Positions 45,097-55,104 of a stretch of 64,000 nt of DNA are shown one piece after another. Under the pieces are notes generated by a model. That model ran no database searches. It was not told the origin of the DNA and saw only the letters and a list, made by a program, of their open reading frames with translations. The DNA is from Neodiprion pinetum (Eukaryota; Arthropoda; Insecta; Hymenoptera; Diprionidae), in assembly GCF_021155775.2 (NCBI RefSeq), contig NC_060234.1, positions 13,381,871 through 13,445,870 on the forward strand. Direction: 5' to 3'. Position 1 is the first letter of the stretch. The number at the start of each line of letters is the position of its first letter. The position numbers and the translations under genes are program-made.

Positions 45097-45699
45097 GTAT
45101 GTATTATTATTTGTTAAATAAATATCATCTTCTCTAAAGCTTGAATTAAAACATGAATAACAAACAATACAAATATTCACGGAATGATGAACATTCGTAA
45201 ACTGTGGCACACATTATGTATCTATTACTTGAATATTTAGTATGCAATGGGATACGGCATATCGGGAAACTCCATTTGATGACCCTCCATAAAATAATTG
45301 TACTTCACAAAATTCTTCATCATCACTTTCACTTTTTATCAACTCATACGTAATGAAACGAATATCTATCCAAGAGAGTTATTAAGGTGTTTTTCTATCA
45401 TAATGCGCAATCAATGATTTCGTCTGAAAGCATCTGAAGCACTGAACCGAGAGAGTATAAAAACTTTAAGCGGCTGTAATTATTGTTACCTTGTCCATAA
45501 TCATTTCAAAGTGCAAAAGAAGTAGTATGAAATGCAAATTGACTACAATAAAACAAGAGTACCGAATAAAAGTATCGATGAAAATGCAGTAGGCTGAATC
45601 CATTTTAAATTGTGCAGGCCAGTGGAGGTCATATTCCATAATTGCACGTAACTAAAGTACGTTCTTCTTCGCCTAAATAGGCGGACACGTATATTTCAT
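45097..45699. other. start of intron 2
   Basis: Noncoding, nothing recognised. Confidence 0.5.
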
Positions 45700-45786
45700 T
45701 ATCTCTCTATCTAATAAAAAAGTTTCAAACAAATGAACGTAGAAAAAGATTATAATAACAATAGTAAAAAAAGATTATAATAACAA
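45700..45786 (+). repeat. 87-bp direct repeat, outer copy (Helitron 5'-end-like)
   Basis: Repeated at 47511-47597 with no difference seen. Contains GATTATAATAACAATAGT-type repeats shared with the 5' end of the 1.7-kb unit. Confidence 0.8.
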
Positions 45787-45905
45787 CTAGGGGCTTCGCC
45801 CCTGCGCGCTTCGCGCGCCAACCCCATCTCGGCGCTACGCGCCTCGGGCACTCGGCGCTGCGCGCCTCGTTGTTCGGCGCTTCGCGCCTCACTATTTCCT
45901 TACGC
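45787..45905 (-). repeat. cluster of short GC-rich hairpins at the left Helitron-like end
   Basis: Successive palindromes: GGGGCTTCGCCCC, GCGCGCTTCGCGCGC, GGCGCTACGCGCC, GGCGCTGCGCGCC and GGCGCTTCGCGCC. The right end (49216-49300) has one fewer: a 24-bp unit around GGCGCTGCGCGCC is missing there. Confidence 0.85.
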
Positions 45906-45939
45906 ATTGTCTAGTAGACAGGCGAATTCCTTCATGTTG

Positions 45940-46850
45940 ATTTAATGACAGGTCCTGCACTTGCTGTCCACTTCAATTCCTTCTGTGCTTACTTTTCTTT
46001 TTTTCATCAATCTAAGCTTCCATTCGTTGGTTGAAAATTGGTGTTCCTTCTCTATTGATATCTGTCTATCTCCTTGACTTGCTGAATTATTTTTGCTACC
46101 GCTCTGCCCGTTATTCTCCAAAATCACCTTCTTTATATTTTTTTTTTCTCTGTATTTATGTTGCTGTTCACTCCGTAAAACACCTCTTTTTCTTGTGGTC
46201 AACATCTATCATGGTCGTCCTCTTGCCTGGTTATAGGAATATTTGTTTATTATTATTCTCTGGCTTATTTGGTTCTTCGCACTTAAAATTTTATTTTCCT
46301 TTTTCCTTTGTGATACTTCCGACCATCCACCATCTTCATCGCCTTGTCTGCTGGTTGAAACTCCTCCTTTCTGTTCGTTGTTTGAAAAGCCTGTATGATA
46401 TTTTTTGTTCGCTTCCCTATATTTTCGCTGCTGTTCCCGTCGTCTAATTTTTCGCTCTTCTATGTACATCACATTGGTTGGTCGTCCTCTCGATTTATTT
46501 TCCGAATCAATCATCGCAATCGATTCTTCTAATTCTTCGACACCCTTCGTTGAATTATTTTTACTGCCGCTCTGCCGGTTATTCTCCAAAATCACCTTCT
46601 TTATATTATTTTTTTCTCTATATTTGCGTTGATGTTCATTCCGCAAAACACCTCTTTCTCTTGTGGTCAACATCGATCCTGGTCGTCCTCTTTCCTGGTT
46701 ATACGAATATTTGGTGGATATTATTCTATGGCTTATTTGGTTCTTCGCACTTACAATTTTATTTTCCTCTTTCTTTTGTGATACTTCCGACCATCCACCA
46801 TCTTCATCGCCTTGTCTGCTGCTTGAAACTCCTCCTTTCTCCATTGTCAT
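45940..46850 (-). pseudogene. AT-hook repeat protein, left copy
   Basis: Mirror of 48239-49168. The main 213-codon frame (46850-46209) is identical in sequence to the right copy. See that entry for motifs. Two stops near 46206 separate it from the 87-codon C-terminal piece (46205-45942). Confidence 0.7.
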
Positions 46851-47003
46851 CGTAAATCCTGGCTGTCCTTTTGACTGTTTGGTGATATATTTAGATTTAC
46901 TATTATTTGATTGTTACTTTTCATACTTATTACTCACTATCTGAATTTTATTTTGGTTCTGCAAGACATCAAAGTGTCCACTCTCTCCGTCACCGGTGAA
47001 GAG

Positions 47004-47342
47004 TAGCGAGAATTGTGTTCCACTTTGTGATCCGATCCGGTATGGATGAATTTGTTCTTCGCGATACTCGATTTAACATATCTTAAAAATTTCCGCAGCT
47101 GCATATATTGCATTTTTATTCATATGTGATTTGTAATCACCAGGTCGCCTAATCACAGCACCGTTTGACTCATTACCTGTAATAAAACCCGCAAATGTAG
47201 ACCAATTATCCACTATATTTGAAACGATACTCAGTCTCACCTCTGCGTGTCGATCTTGAGTGCCGTATACACAATACGCCAACGCGCGAAAAAGACAATT
47301 CCTGTCGGGAATCATCGTTATAATTTTCGTTTGCATGTTCAT
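47004..47342 (-). pseudogene. OTU-type cysteine protease, left copy
   Basis: Mirror of 47768-48203; the 89-codon first segment is identical. The in-frame TAA after ...AAEIFKIC is shared. Confidence 0.7.
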
Positions 47343-47510
47343 TTTTTGCGCGTCAGAAACAGATACCTATAAAGATATTTGTCAAAGACTGTCATAAACA
47401 GCCGGTGACAGCTGTCAAAGGGTTTGCTAGATGCTTCTTGTTTTGTTTTCGGTATCTCACCCCACCGCCAACTTCATGCGTATACTATTGTTATTATAAT
47501 CTTTTTTTTA

Positions 47511-47597
47511 CTATCTCTCTATCTAATAAAAAAGTTTCAAACAAATGAACGTAGAAAAAGATTATAATAACAATAGTAAAAAAAGATTATAATAACA
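47511..47597 (+). repeat. 87-bp direct repeat, inner copy
   Basis: Copy of 45700-45786 that forms the spacer of the palindrome and leads into the 5' end of the right unit. Confidence 0.8.
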
Positions 47598-47767
47598 ATA
47601 GTAAAAAAGATTATAATAACAATAGTATACGCATGAAGTTGGCGGTGGGGTGAGATACCGAAAACAAAACAAAAAGCATCTAGCAAACCCTTTGACAGCT
47701 GTCATCGGCTGTTTATGACAGTCTTTGACAAATATCTTTATAGGTATCTGTTTCTGACGCGCAAAAA

Positions 47768-48203
47768 ATGAACATGCAAACGAAAATTATAACGATGATT
47801 CCCGACAGGAATTGTCTTTTTCGCGCGTTGGCGTATTGTGTATACGGCACTCAAGATCGACACGCAGAGGTGAGACTGAGTATCGTTTCAAATATAGTGG
47901 ATAATTGGTCTACATTTGCGGGTTTTATTACAGGTAATGAGTCAAACGGTGCTGTGATTAGGCGACCTGGTGATTACAAATCACATATGAATAAAAATGC
48001 AATATATGCAGCTGCGGAAATTTTTAAGATATGTTAAATCGAGTATCGCGAAGAACAAATTCATCCATACCGGATCGGATCACAAAGTGGAACACAATTC
48101 TCGCTACTCTTCACCGGTGACGGAGAGAGTGGACACTTTGATGTCTTGCAGAACCAAAATAAAATTCAGATAGTGAGTAATAAGTATGAAAAGTAACAAT
48201 CAA
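47768..48203 (+). pseudogene. OTU-type cysteine protease, right copy, one nonsense codon
   Basis: From ATG 47768: MIPDRNCLFRALAYCVYG holds the OTU catalytic Asp and Cys (Asp-Arg-Asn-Cys), then AEVRLSIVSNIVDNW. TAA at 48035-48037 follows AAEIFKIC. The same frame then resumes with IEYREEQIHPYRIGS, LLFTGDGESG and HFDVL, with the catalytic His, ending at TAA 48201-48203. OTU proteases remove ubiquitin and are commonly encoded by Helitrons and Helentrons of animals. The domain is short, about 120 residues. The nonsense codon probably kills it unless read through. Confidence 0.7.
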
Positions 48204-48238
48204 ATAATAGTAAATCTAAATATATCACCAAACAGTCA

Positions 48239-49168
48239 AAAGGACAGCCAGGATTTACGATGACAATGGAGAAAGGAGGAGTTTCAAGCAGCAGACAAGG
48301 CGATGAAGATGGTGGATGGTCGGAAGTATCACAAAAGAAAGAGGAAAATAAAATTGTAAGTGCGAAGAACCAAATAAGCCATAGAATAATATCCACCAAA
48401 TATTCGTATAACCAGGAAAGAGGACGACCAGGATCGATGTTGACCACAAGAGAAAGAGGTGTTTTGCGGAATGAACATCAACGCAAATATAGAGAAAAAA
48501 ATAATATAAAGAAGGTGATTTTGGAGAATAACCGGCAGAGCGGCAGTAAAAATAATTCAACGAAGGGTGTCGAAGAATTAGAAGAATCGATTGCGATGAT
48601 TGATTCGGAAAATAAATCGAGAGGACGACCAACCAATGTGATGTACATAGAAGAGCGAAAAATTAGACGACGGGAACAGCAGCGAAAATATAGGGAAGCG
48701 AACAAAAAATATCATACAGGCTTTTCAAACAACGAACAGAAAGGAGGAGTTTCAACCAGCAGACAAGGCGATGAAGATGGTGGATGGTCGGAAGTATCAC
48801 AAAGGAAAAAGGAAAATAAAATTTTAAGTGCGAAGAACCAAATAAGCCAGAGAATAATAATAAACAAATATTCCTATAACCAGGCAAGAGGACGACCATG
48901 ATAGATGTTGACCACAAGAAAAAGAGGTGTTTTACGGAGTGAACAGCAACATAAATACAGAGAAAAAAAAAATATAAAGAAGGTGATTTTGGAGAATAAC
49001 GGGCAGAGCGGTAGCAAAAATAATTCAGCAAGTCAAGGAGATAGACAGATATCAATAGAGAAGGAACACCAATTTTCAACCAACGAATGGAAGCTTAGAT
49101 TGATGAAAAAAAGAAAAGTAAGCACAGAAGGAATTGAAGTGGACAGCAAGTGCAGGACCTGTCATTAA
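48239..49168 (+). pseudogene. AT-hook repeat protein, right copy
   Basis: Same frame as the OTU segment. Open from 48260 (MTMEKGGVSSSRQGDEDGGW) for 213 codons, then two stops (48899-48904), then 87 more codons to 49168. AT-hook cores recur as KGQPGF (just upstream), RGRPGS, RGRPTN and RGRP. They alternate with a basic repeat of the type RGVLRNEHQRKYREKNNIKK, seen three times, and a twice-repeated GGVS.SRQGDEDGGWSEVS. AT-hooks bind the minor groove of AT-rich DNA; the repeats resemble the charged N-termini of Helitron proteins. I do not know the exact function. OTU and AT-hook parts were probably one protein before the stops arose. Confidence 0.65.
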
Positions 49169-49215
49169 ATCAACATGAAGGAATTCGCCTGTCTACTAGA
49201 CAATGCGTAAGGAAA

Positions 49216-49300
49216 TAGTGAGGCGCGAAGCGCCGAACAACGAGGCGCGTAGCGCCGAGATGGGGTTGGCGCGCGAAGCGCGCAGGGGCGAAGCCCCTAG
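49216..49300 (+). repeat. hairpin cluster and CTAG end of the right Helitron-like unit
   Basis: GGCGCGAAGCGCC, GGCGCGTAGCGCC, GCGCGCGAAGCGCGC and GGGGCGAAGCCCC, the last running directly into CTAG at 49297-49300. The next host bases are TTACAC. Confidence 0.8.
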
Positions 49301-49459
49301 TTACACAAATAAATTTTTCGCGCCCGATAATGATTGTTTAAGATTATAACGTAAATATGGTTTTTTCTGATGGTTAACGTATAGTTTCTAAAAAATAACC
49401 GCCAATTTCGCGATTTCGGAGCTTTGTTTAAAATTCTTATTTTGGAGCACAAAATGCTA

Positions 49460-49625
49460 GGGAAGTGAATTCGAATATGGTTTTGATGAATTGAAAAGTA
49501 AACGACGGAGCCAGGAATCGAACCTGGTATCTAGAGATGCTTTGCCGGAGATTTACTCCACTAGACCACCTAGCCGTCCTGATTACAATGTCATTAATTT
49601 CTCTCATCACCTGTATTCGAATTTA
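49460..49625 (-). repeat. tRNA-derived SINE-like copy (minus strand)
   Basis: On the minus strand: leader TTCGAATACAGGTGATGAGA, A box TGGTCTAGTGG, B box GGTTCGATTCC inside a perfect 5-bp T-stem (CCAGG/CCTGG), end CTCCGTCG. The anticodon arm does not fold, so it is not a functional tRNA. Confidence 0.7.
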
Positions 49626-49850
49626 TTTCGGTTTCGTGTGCCGTGTATTTGCATAAGTTGCAGATTTCATCGCTGAGGCACATTGGAGATCTATATATCC
49701 ATATATATGGCATGTTTAAGTGTGTATAATACACGACTTATTTTAGCCTAATTAGAACGGGCCCGGCCGTTCGTAATATTATACCAAGAAGTCATATTAA
49801 TTATTAGCGAGAAAAAATGTTAGAGAAGTGAATTCGAACATGTTTGTAGT

Positions 49851-49931
49851 CAGGACGGCTAGGTGGTCTAGTGGAGTAAGTCTCCGGTGAAGCATCTCTA
49901 GATACCAGGTTCGATTCCTGGCTCCGTCGTT
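49851..49931 (+). repeat. tRNA-derived SINE-like core (plus strand)
   Basis: A box TGGTCTAGTGG and B box GGTTCGATTCC, T-stem CCAGG/CCTGG. Same family as 43670-43800 and 49460-49625. It forms the loop of the surrounding foldback element. Confidence 0.7.
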
Positions 49932-50104
49932 AATTCTTTAATTCACCAAAAACATGTTCGAATTCACTTCTCTAGCATTTTTTCTCAACAATAATTAATA
50001 AGACTTCTTCATTTAATATTATGAACGGCCGGGTCCGTTATAATTAGGCTAAAATAAGTCGTGTATTATACACACTTAAACATGCCATATATATAGATAC
50101 TAGG

Positions 50105-51094
50105 GTGGTCCTTATTCAGGGTGTCGACGAATTTTTACCAGACCATCCCCCAAATCAACTTCAAATAATTCGAAAACAATCGCCTAATATTTTCAGATTT
50201 TTACATCGACTCTAAGATAGTCCGCATTGTGATCGAAGTTTCTTATGGAAATTAACATTGGTAAATTTTTTTTCTCGGTATATATTTTATTGCAAGAGTA
50301 ATAATGTTCCAAATAATCCGTAACCACGAGGTTTTGGTGAGAATTAGTGCTACTATCTGGGAAAAAATACACATTATCGTACCGGGCAATCTAGACGAAT
50401 TGCACAACCTCGAAACCTGACTTTTTTTTTATTTAGAGGAAGTGCAATTCGTCTAGATTGCGTCGTACGATGATGTGTATTTTTTTTTCATATAGCATCA
50501 CTAATGCCGACTAAAACCTCGCAGTTACAGATTTTTTGGAAAATTATTACTTTCACGATAAAATATATAATGCGAAAAAATGTTTTTCTCATGTCATTTC
50601 CATAAGGGGTCATCCATAAATTACGTGACACGAATTTTACAACTTTTAAACCCCTTCCCCCGTCCTTGTCACAGGTTGTCACATTTTCAGAACCCCCTCC
50701 CCCCTGATGTGACGTCACAAATTTTTCAAACTTATGCATGTATTTAAAAATAATCAAAAGAAAACAGTTATTTTCATTTTTTTCTTATTTTTATTAAATA
50801 TTCTTTATATATAAATTTCGTGTTTTAGTATTTCAAATTTTAACATGTAACGTCACACAGCTTTTGACCCCCTCTGCCCCTTGTCACACTATGTCACATT
50901 ACGATGATACCCCCCCCCATTAACTTGTGACGTAAATTTATGGATGGCCCCTAAGAAACTTCGATCACAATGCAGGCTATCTCAGACTTGCTGTAAGAAT
51001 CTGAAAAAATTTGGCGACTCTTTTTAAATGATTCAAAATTGATTTCAGTGATGGGGCGGTAAAAATTCGGCAACACCCTAAACAAGGACCACCC
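50105..51094. repeat. Tc1/mariner-type foldback MITE, nested
   Basis: TA on each side, ends GGGTGGTCCTTATTCAGGGT and its imperfect inverse. The arms are loosely paired for several hundred bases. Inside, at about 50388-50462, lies a further hairpin (CAATCTAGACGAATTGCAC and its inverse). Confidence 0.7.
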
Positions 51095-51167
51095 TAATAG
51101 ATACATATAGTCTCCAATGTGCCTCAGCGACGACCTCTATTACGTTTTGGAGTACGTAGAATCTCAC

Positions 51168-52126
51168 ACTTGCTCGAAATGTCCTATTTTTGTTGGGTGA
51201 TTTCCTTGCTTTTTATTTTATTTTTTTGCCGCAGATTCGATTTTTTTGCTTCATCCCTTAATCGAAAATTTCTGGCGTTGCCACCTTTATGTTAGGCTGG
51301 CCAAGCCATACGTAAAAACACATACAGGGTAAGTGGAAAAAGAAGTCAAATAGAGGCATATTTTTTTGCTATTTATTTGTTCGCAACATGCACCACATTT
51401 AATTTTTTTACTCACCCCCATACCAACAAACCATCCCCTAGATCTTGACTTCAGACAAAACACCCCGCTTTCGGCGAAAAAGAGAGTGCACCATTATTTT
51501 TTGCTATTTATTTGCTCGCGATGTAAGATGTTTTCAGATTCTTGGCCCCACCCCCCATCCGAAGTAACCACGCTCTGGATTCTGACTTCAAAGGGAACAG
51601 ATCAAGGGCGGTAGAATAACAGAAAATGGAGTGAATTATTATTTATTTTTTTTCTGCCATTCCCTTGTTCACGATATGAGCCATCATCAAATTCTTTCTC
51701 GATCAAATCTGAAATGAGTTCAACGATTTTCTTCCTACCCCAGACTTAGAATATGGTTCACGAGTATTATTGATCACGAGCAAATAAATAGCAAAAAATA
51801 ATGGTGCACTCTGTTTTTCGCCGAAAGCGGCGTGTTTTGTCTGAAGTCAGGATCTAGGGGATGGTTTGTTGGTATGGGGGTAAGTAAAAAAATTAAAAGT
51901 GGTGCATGTTGCGAGCAAATAAATAGCAAAAAATATGCTTCTATTCGACATTTTTTCCAATTACCCTGTAGGTGTTTTTACGTATGGCTTGGCCAGCCTA
52001 ACATAAAGTTGGCACCGCCAAAAATTTACGATTAAAGGATGAAGCAAAAAAATCGAAACTGTGGCAAAAAAAAAAAGAAAACAGTAATTAAATCACCCAA
52101 CAAAAATAGGACATTTTGAGCAAGTG
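51168..52126. repeat. foldback element of about 960 bp
   Basis: CACTTGCTCGAAATGTCC at the left, its near-inverse at the right. The arms (about 370 bp) share GGCTGGCCAAGCCATACGTA, CAACAAACCATCCCCTAGAT and TTTTTGCTATTTATTTGCTC blocks. No ORF. Confidence 0.8.
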
Positions 52127-52541
52127 GTTGTGCCAGCTTAATGGACGTCATTTACAAGCAATTGTGGAATATGACCCCCGCTGACCTGCATGATTTGAGA
52201 TGGATTCAGCCAGTAATTTCTGCTATAAGCCTGGCCCTTTGATTTCTTAGAAAAACTTGACGTGTCAAAATTTTCGGAGTTTCAGGATTTTTTAAACTTA
52301 CAATTAGACATTTTGGCAACTATGAATGTAGCAGTTCAACTCCATAACTTGAAAAATGTGTAATTTTATGATAAAAATAAATTGGTGTGAAAATTTGCAA
52401 ATAACAACTTGTGTACCCATTATCATTGTATACTGATATTATGTAAGCCAAGAGCAGCTCACGAATGTTCCTTTTGCTATCTACCTTAGTACGTCGACTG
52501 CAAATGTATATGTATACTCATGTAAGATTATTACTTTTTAG
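52127..52541. other. end of intron 2
   Basis: Noncoding; ends in the acceptor TTACTTTTTAG at 52541. Confidence 0.6.
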
Positions 52542-52690
52542 TTCCCGGACCCGGTACCCCTCCGGCTTATTCGGATTTTTTTTTAATGATCATAGCCTTT
52601 GCGTTCATAGCACTTATGCTCGCATTTAGGCCAAGGTCACTTCGGGGAGGACACGGAAGTAATGACACGAAGAGGCGTGATCACGATGCT
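52542..52690 (+). CDS. SMIM14: SMIM14-type protein, coding exon 3 (transmembrane segment)
   Basis: Acceptor at 52540-52541, donor GTGAGT at 52691. After completing a Leu codon it codes PGPGTPPAYSDF, a single hydrophobic span (FFLMIIAFAFIALMLAF), then RPRSLRGGHGS and a charged tail. Mammalian SMIM14 shows the same order: LPGP, one membrane span, RPPNLRG. It places the short tail on the far side of the ER membrane from the Cys-rich N-terminus. Confidence 0.88.
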
Positions 52691-54752
52691 GTGAGTTCCT
52701 ATCATGTAATCTATTCATAAACCATAGCACATGTCAAGGTCACCGGTGCTTTAATATATGTACCAGCCGTGTATGTTACGTAAAATTCCGCGCAGTGTCT
52801 ACTGACGTCAGGGCAAAAACGGTATTGATAGCTATAGTCACTCGTAGAATTTCCGTATGCAAGCATTTATCTATGTTTGATGGTGGAAAATGAAGGATGA
52901 TTAGTATATAGACAAAACAGGAGTATTCTATTTCAATCAACACCAAATAAATAGAAAACAGTGTTTGAGTTGTAGAAATATGCCAAATGCGTCAGGAATC
53001 AACATGTTTGCATTTTGTTTTAACACTCCATCTTAGCGTGGGGGTCAAAACTTGGAATGGTCAATATTTCGAATGGCTGATATATCGACATTTTAAACAT
53101 GCGAAAATAAAATAACGAAAGATAAATTATTCGAAATCTGGATTTTTGAAAGTGTCACGGATTAGTAGTCATTCTAATCTTGGACCCATGTGTAGGGTCA
53201 GGCTTTAAAATATTTTACAAAGTCGTGTAGATATTTATTTTATGGGCTACTCCACGTCAACTCGAATGGGTCCTGACCTTCGGTTTCTCTGATTTACCCA
53301 CTGTACGAAACTGGTGTGAATCATAGATGTTTTCAGTCTTCGTCTCGGTGCTACCGAATTTGGTTTTTTAGCATCCAAATTTTTCAAAAGATTGTATTCC
53401 AAAATTGAAGGATTGTGCAGCAACTGTGTAGAACAAAAGTGATTACTTTTTATCTTACATATTTGAATAAATCTATACATTTTTTTGGGTTTTGGAATAG
53501 ATAGATGTAACAAAATAAATAGAAAATAACGTTTTTCACAAGAAATAAAATCCTTTCATTATTCTCATATTTTTACATGAAATTCTGTGACTGAGGCCGG
53601 AACTTTTTATACTTTGTCCAAGACGGGATGAGCCTTTGTTTAGAAGTTACAGGATTTTAAGAAAGCATGAAGTCTTTCAAATTTTGGATAAAATGAATTC
53701 TGTAATGAATTTTAGTTTATTTTTCGAAAATCTACGGTTTATAATCTATTGTAATTTGTTTATTTATGAAATTGAATGATACATTATTAAATTTTTTAAA
53801 TTAAATCATAATCTATGTTAATTAATTTATAAATTACTAAATTTACTCGATCTCACAGTGTTGGGAAGTATCTAGAATCTAGATACAAGTAACCAAGATA
53901 CATCTCAACACTTTTTCCGATGACAAGATATAAAAAAAAAACTTTTATTATTTATACGTCGATAAGATGTGCCAATTCTCTGGAATTCAAAAATACGAAC
54001 ATTTGTAAATGTTCACAGGATAACCTATTACGTAGGTGAGAGTCAATATAACAAGTCCGGCGAGTGAAAATAAACATTTCGACGAAACTGTACTAGCAGT
54101 AATACACAATTTGTGGAGCTTTGATCGGCTATGTTGGTTCCAAAATCTGATAGATTTATTGTGGCGCTCAATTGCATCTTGACCGAGATAATATCATAAT
54201 TCATCGGGCATACTATCACGAGCTTGCGCTCCAGCTCTTTCAACTTTATTAACACGAACCAAATTGTAGCAGTTGGAGAATCTTTAACCAATTAAGAGCC
54301 GAGGCGTCATAGCGGCGGCATTCAGTGTATTTCAAAATAAAAATTCATCTCGAAGAAAAAAAATGATGGTTTGTTCTATGACGCCATTTGAGAAAATGAT
54401 AAAAAAAATTCGTCAACTTCGAGGGTTCAAAAGTGTATGAGCCCTTGAAGCGCGGGAAAAATAACTTTTTATGGTTATAATCGGATTCCTTGATCTCAAA
54501 AATACTTAAAATCCATGCTTTTAAAAGTAAATATTCACCCGAGACACCAAAAAGATTGAATTATTTCATGACGTCATTTCGCGATTTTTAGCACTAATGT
54601 CATGGGCGCGTTTGACGCCGCTAACGATAAGACGCCGCTAAGACGCCTTAGCACTTAAGTGGTTAACTTTGCTATTATTCTGAGGTAAAAATTGTTCAGC
54701 AGTATTGAGTATTTTCGTTATTTTAGCGACAGCATTAGAGCAAATGTAAAAT
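52691..54752. other. intron 3, first part
   Basis: No supported element or gene. Two minus-strand frames (53247-53513, 54043-54291) show no motif. Confidence 0.5.
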
Positions 54753-55104
54753 ACAGTCCGCTCCCGTAATAGTGCCGCTTCCCCTTATTCTCGCTCGAAC
54801 GTAACCCCCACCACGGGCTCACTTCGGGTTTCATATTTGTCTCTCTATTCGCTGTGAGCCTCGCTCGTGCAGCCACCTAGCGGTTTCAAAAGCTAAATAG
54901 CCGGCGTGTTAATTTACATTAGAGGCATACTGATAAATATCCAAATCAGCAAAATATTATCAAATAAGTGATATTTCCATTGTAACAGTGAAGTGAAAAG
55001 TTGAAAATAATAACGAGTTGAAACTCCAGTAGTATGTAGCAATATAATATTAATAAATACACAATGAAAACCACTACCTTTTACGAATAAAGGTTTTTAT
55101 TATT

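Larger units (their letters stand above)
45700..49300. mobile_element. head-to-head Helitron-like pair with OTU/AT-hook coding
   Basis: Two copies of a 1.7-kb unit diverge from the centre: 45787-47510 (minus) and 47601-49300 (plus). Each outer end is a hairpin followed by CTAG (GGGGCGAAGCCCCTAG), as at Helitron 3' ends. The 87-bp block 45700-45786 (TCTCTCTATCTAATAAAAAA...) is repeated directly at 47511-47597 and looks like a Helitron 5' end (TC start). Rep/helicase is absent, so the units are non-autonomous. Assignment to Helitrons is by ends plus the OTU domain. Confidence 0.65.
49672..51128. repeat. foldback element with SINE at its centre, right arm split by another MITE
   Basis: GCTGAGGCACATTGGAGA at the left end, inverse at 51111-51128. 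The arms (49690-49845 and 49940-50100) share CATGTTTAAGTGTGTATAAT and ACGACTTATTTTAGCCTAAT blocks. The loop is the tRNA-like unit 49851-49931. The right arm is interrupted by the TA-flanked element 50105-51094. Confidence 0.75.

Noticed and set aside
46031..46447. Hydrophobic plus-strand frames in the Helitron-like arms, mirrored at 48663-49079
   Set aside because: They are antisense to the AT-hook reading; apparent membrane segments arise from complementing Lys/Glu-rich codons.
49502..49581. Functional tRNA gene on the minus strand
   Set aside because: A and B boxes and T-arm are good, but the anticodon arm does not pair and three diverged copies share extended flanks, so it is a SINE-type repeat.
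53247..54291. Minus-strand frames of 88 and 82 codons in intron 3
   Set aside because: No recognisable motif and typical of AT-rich chance frames.
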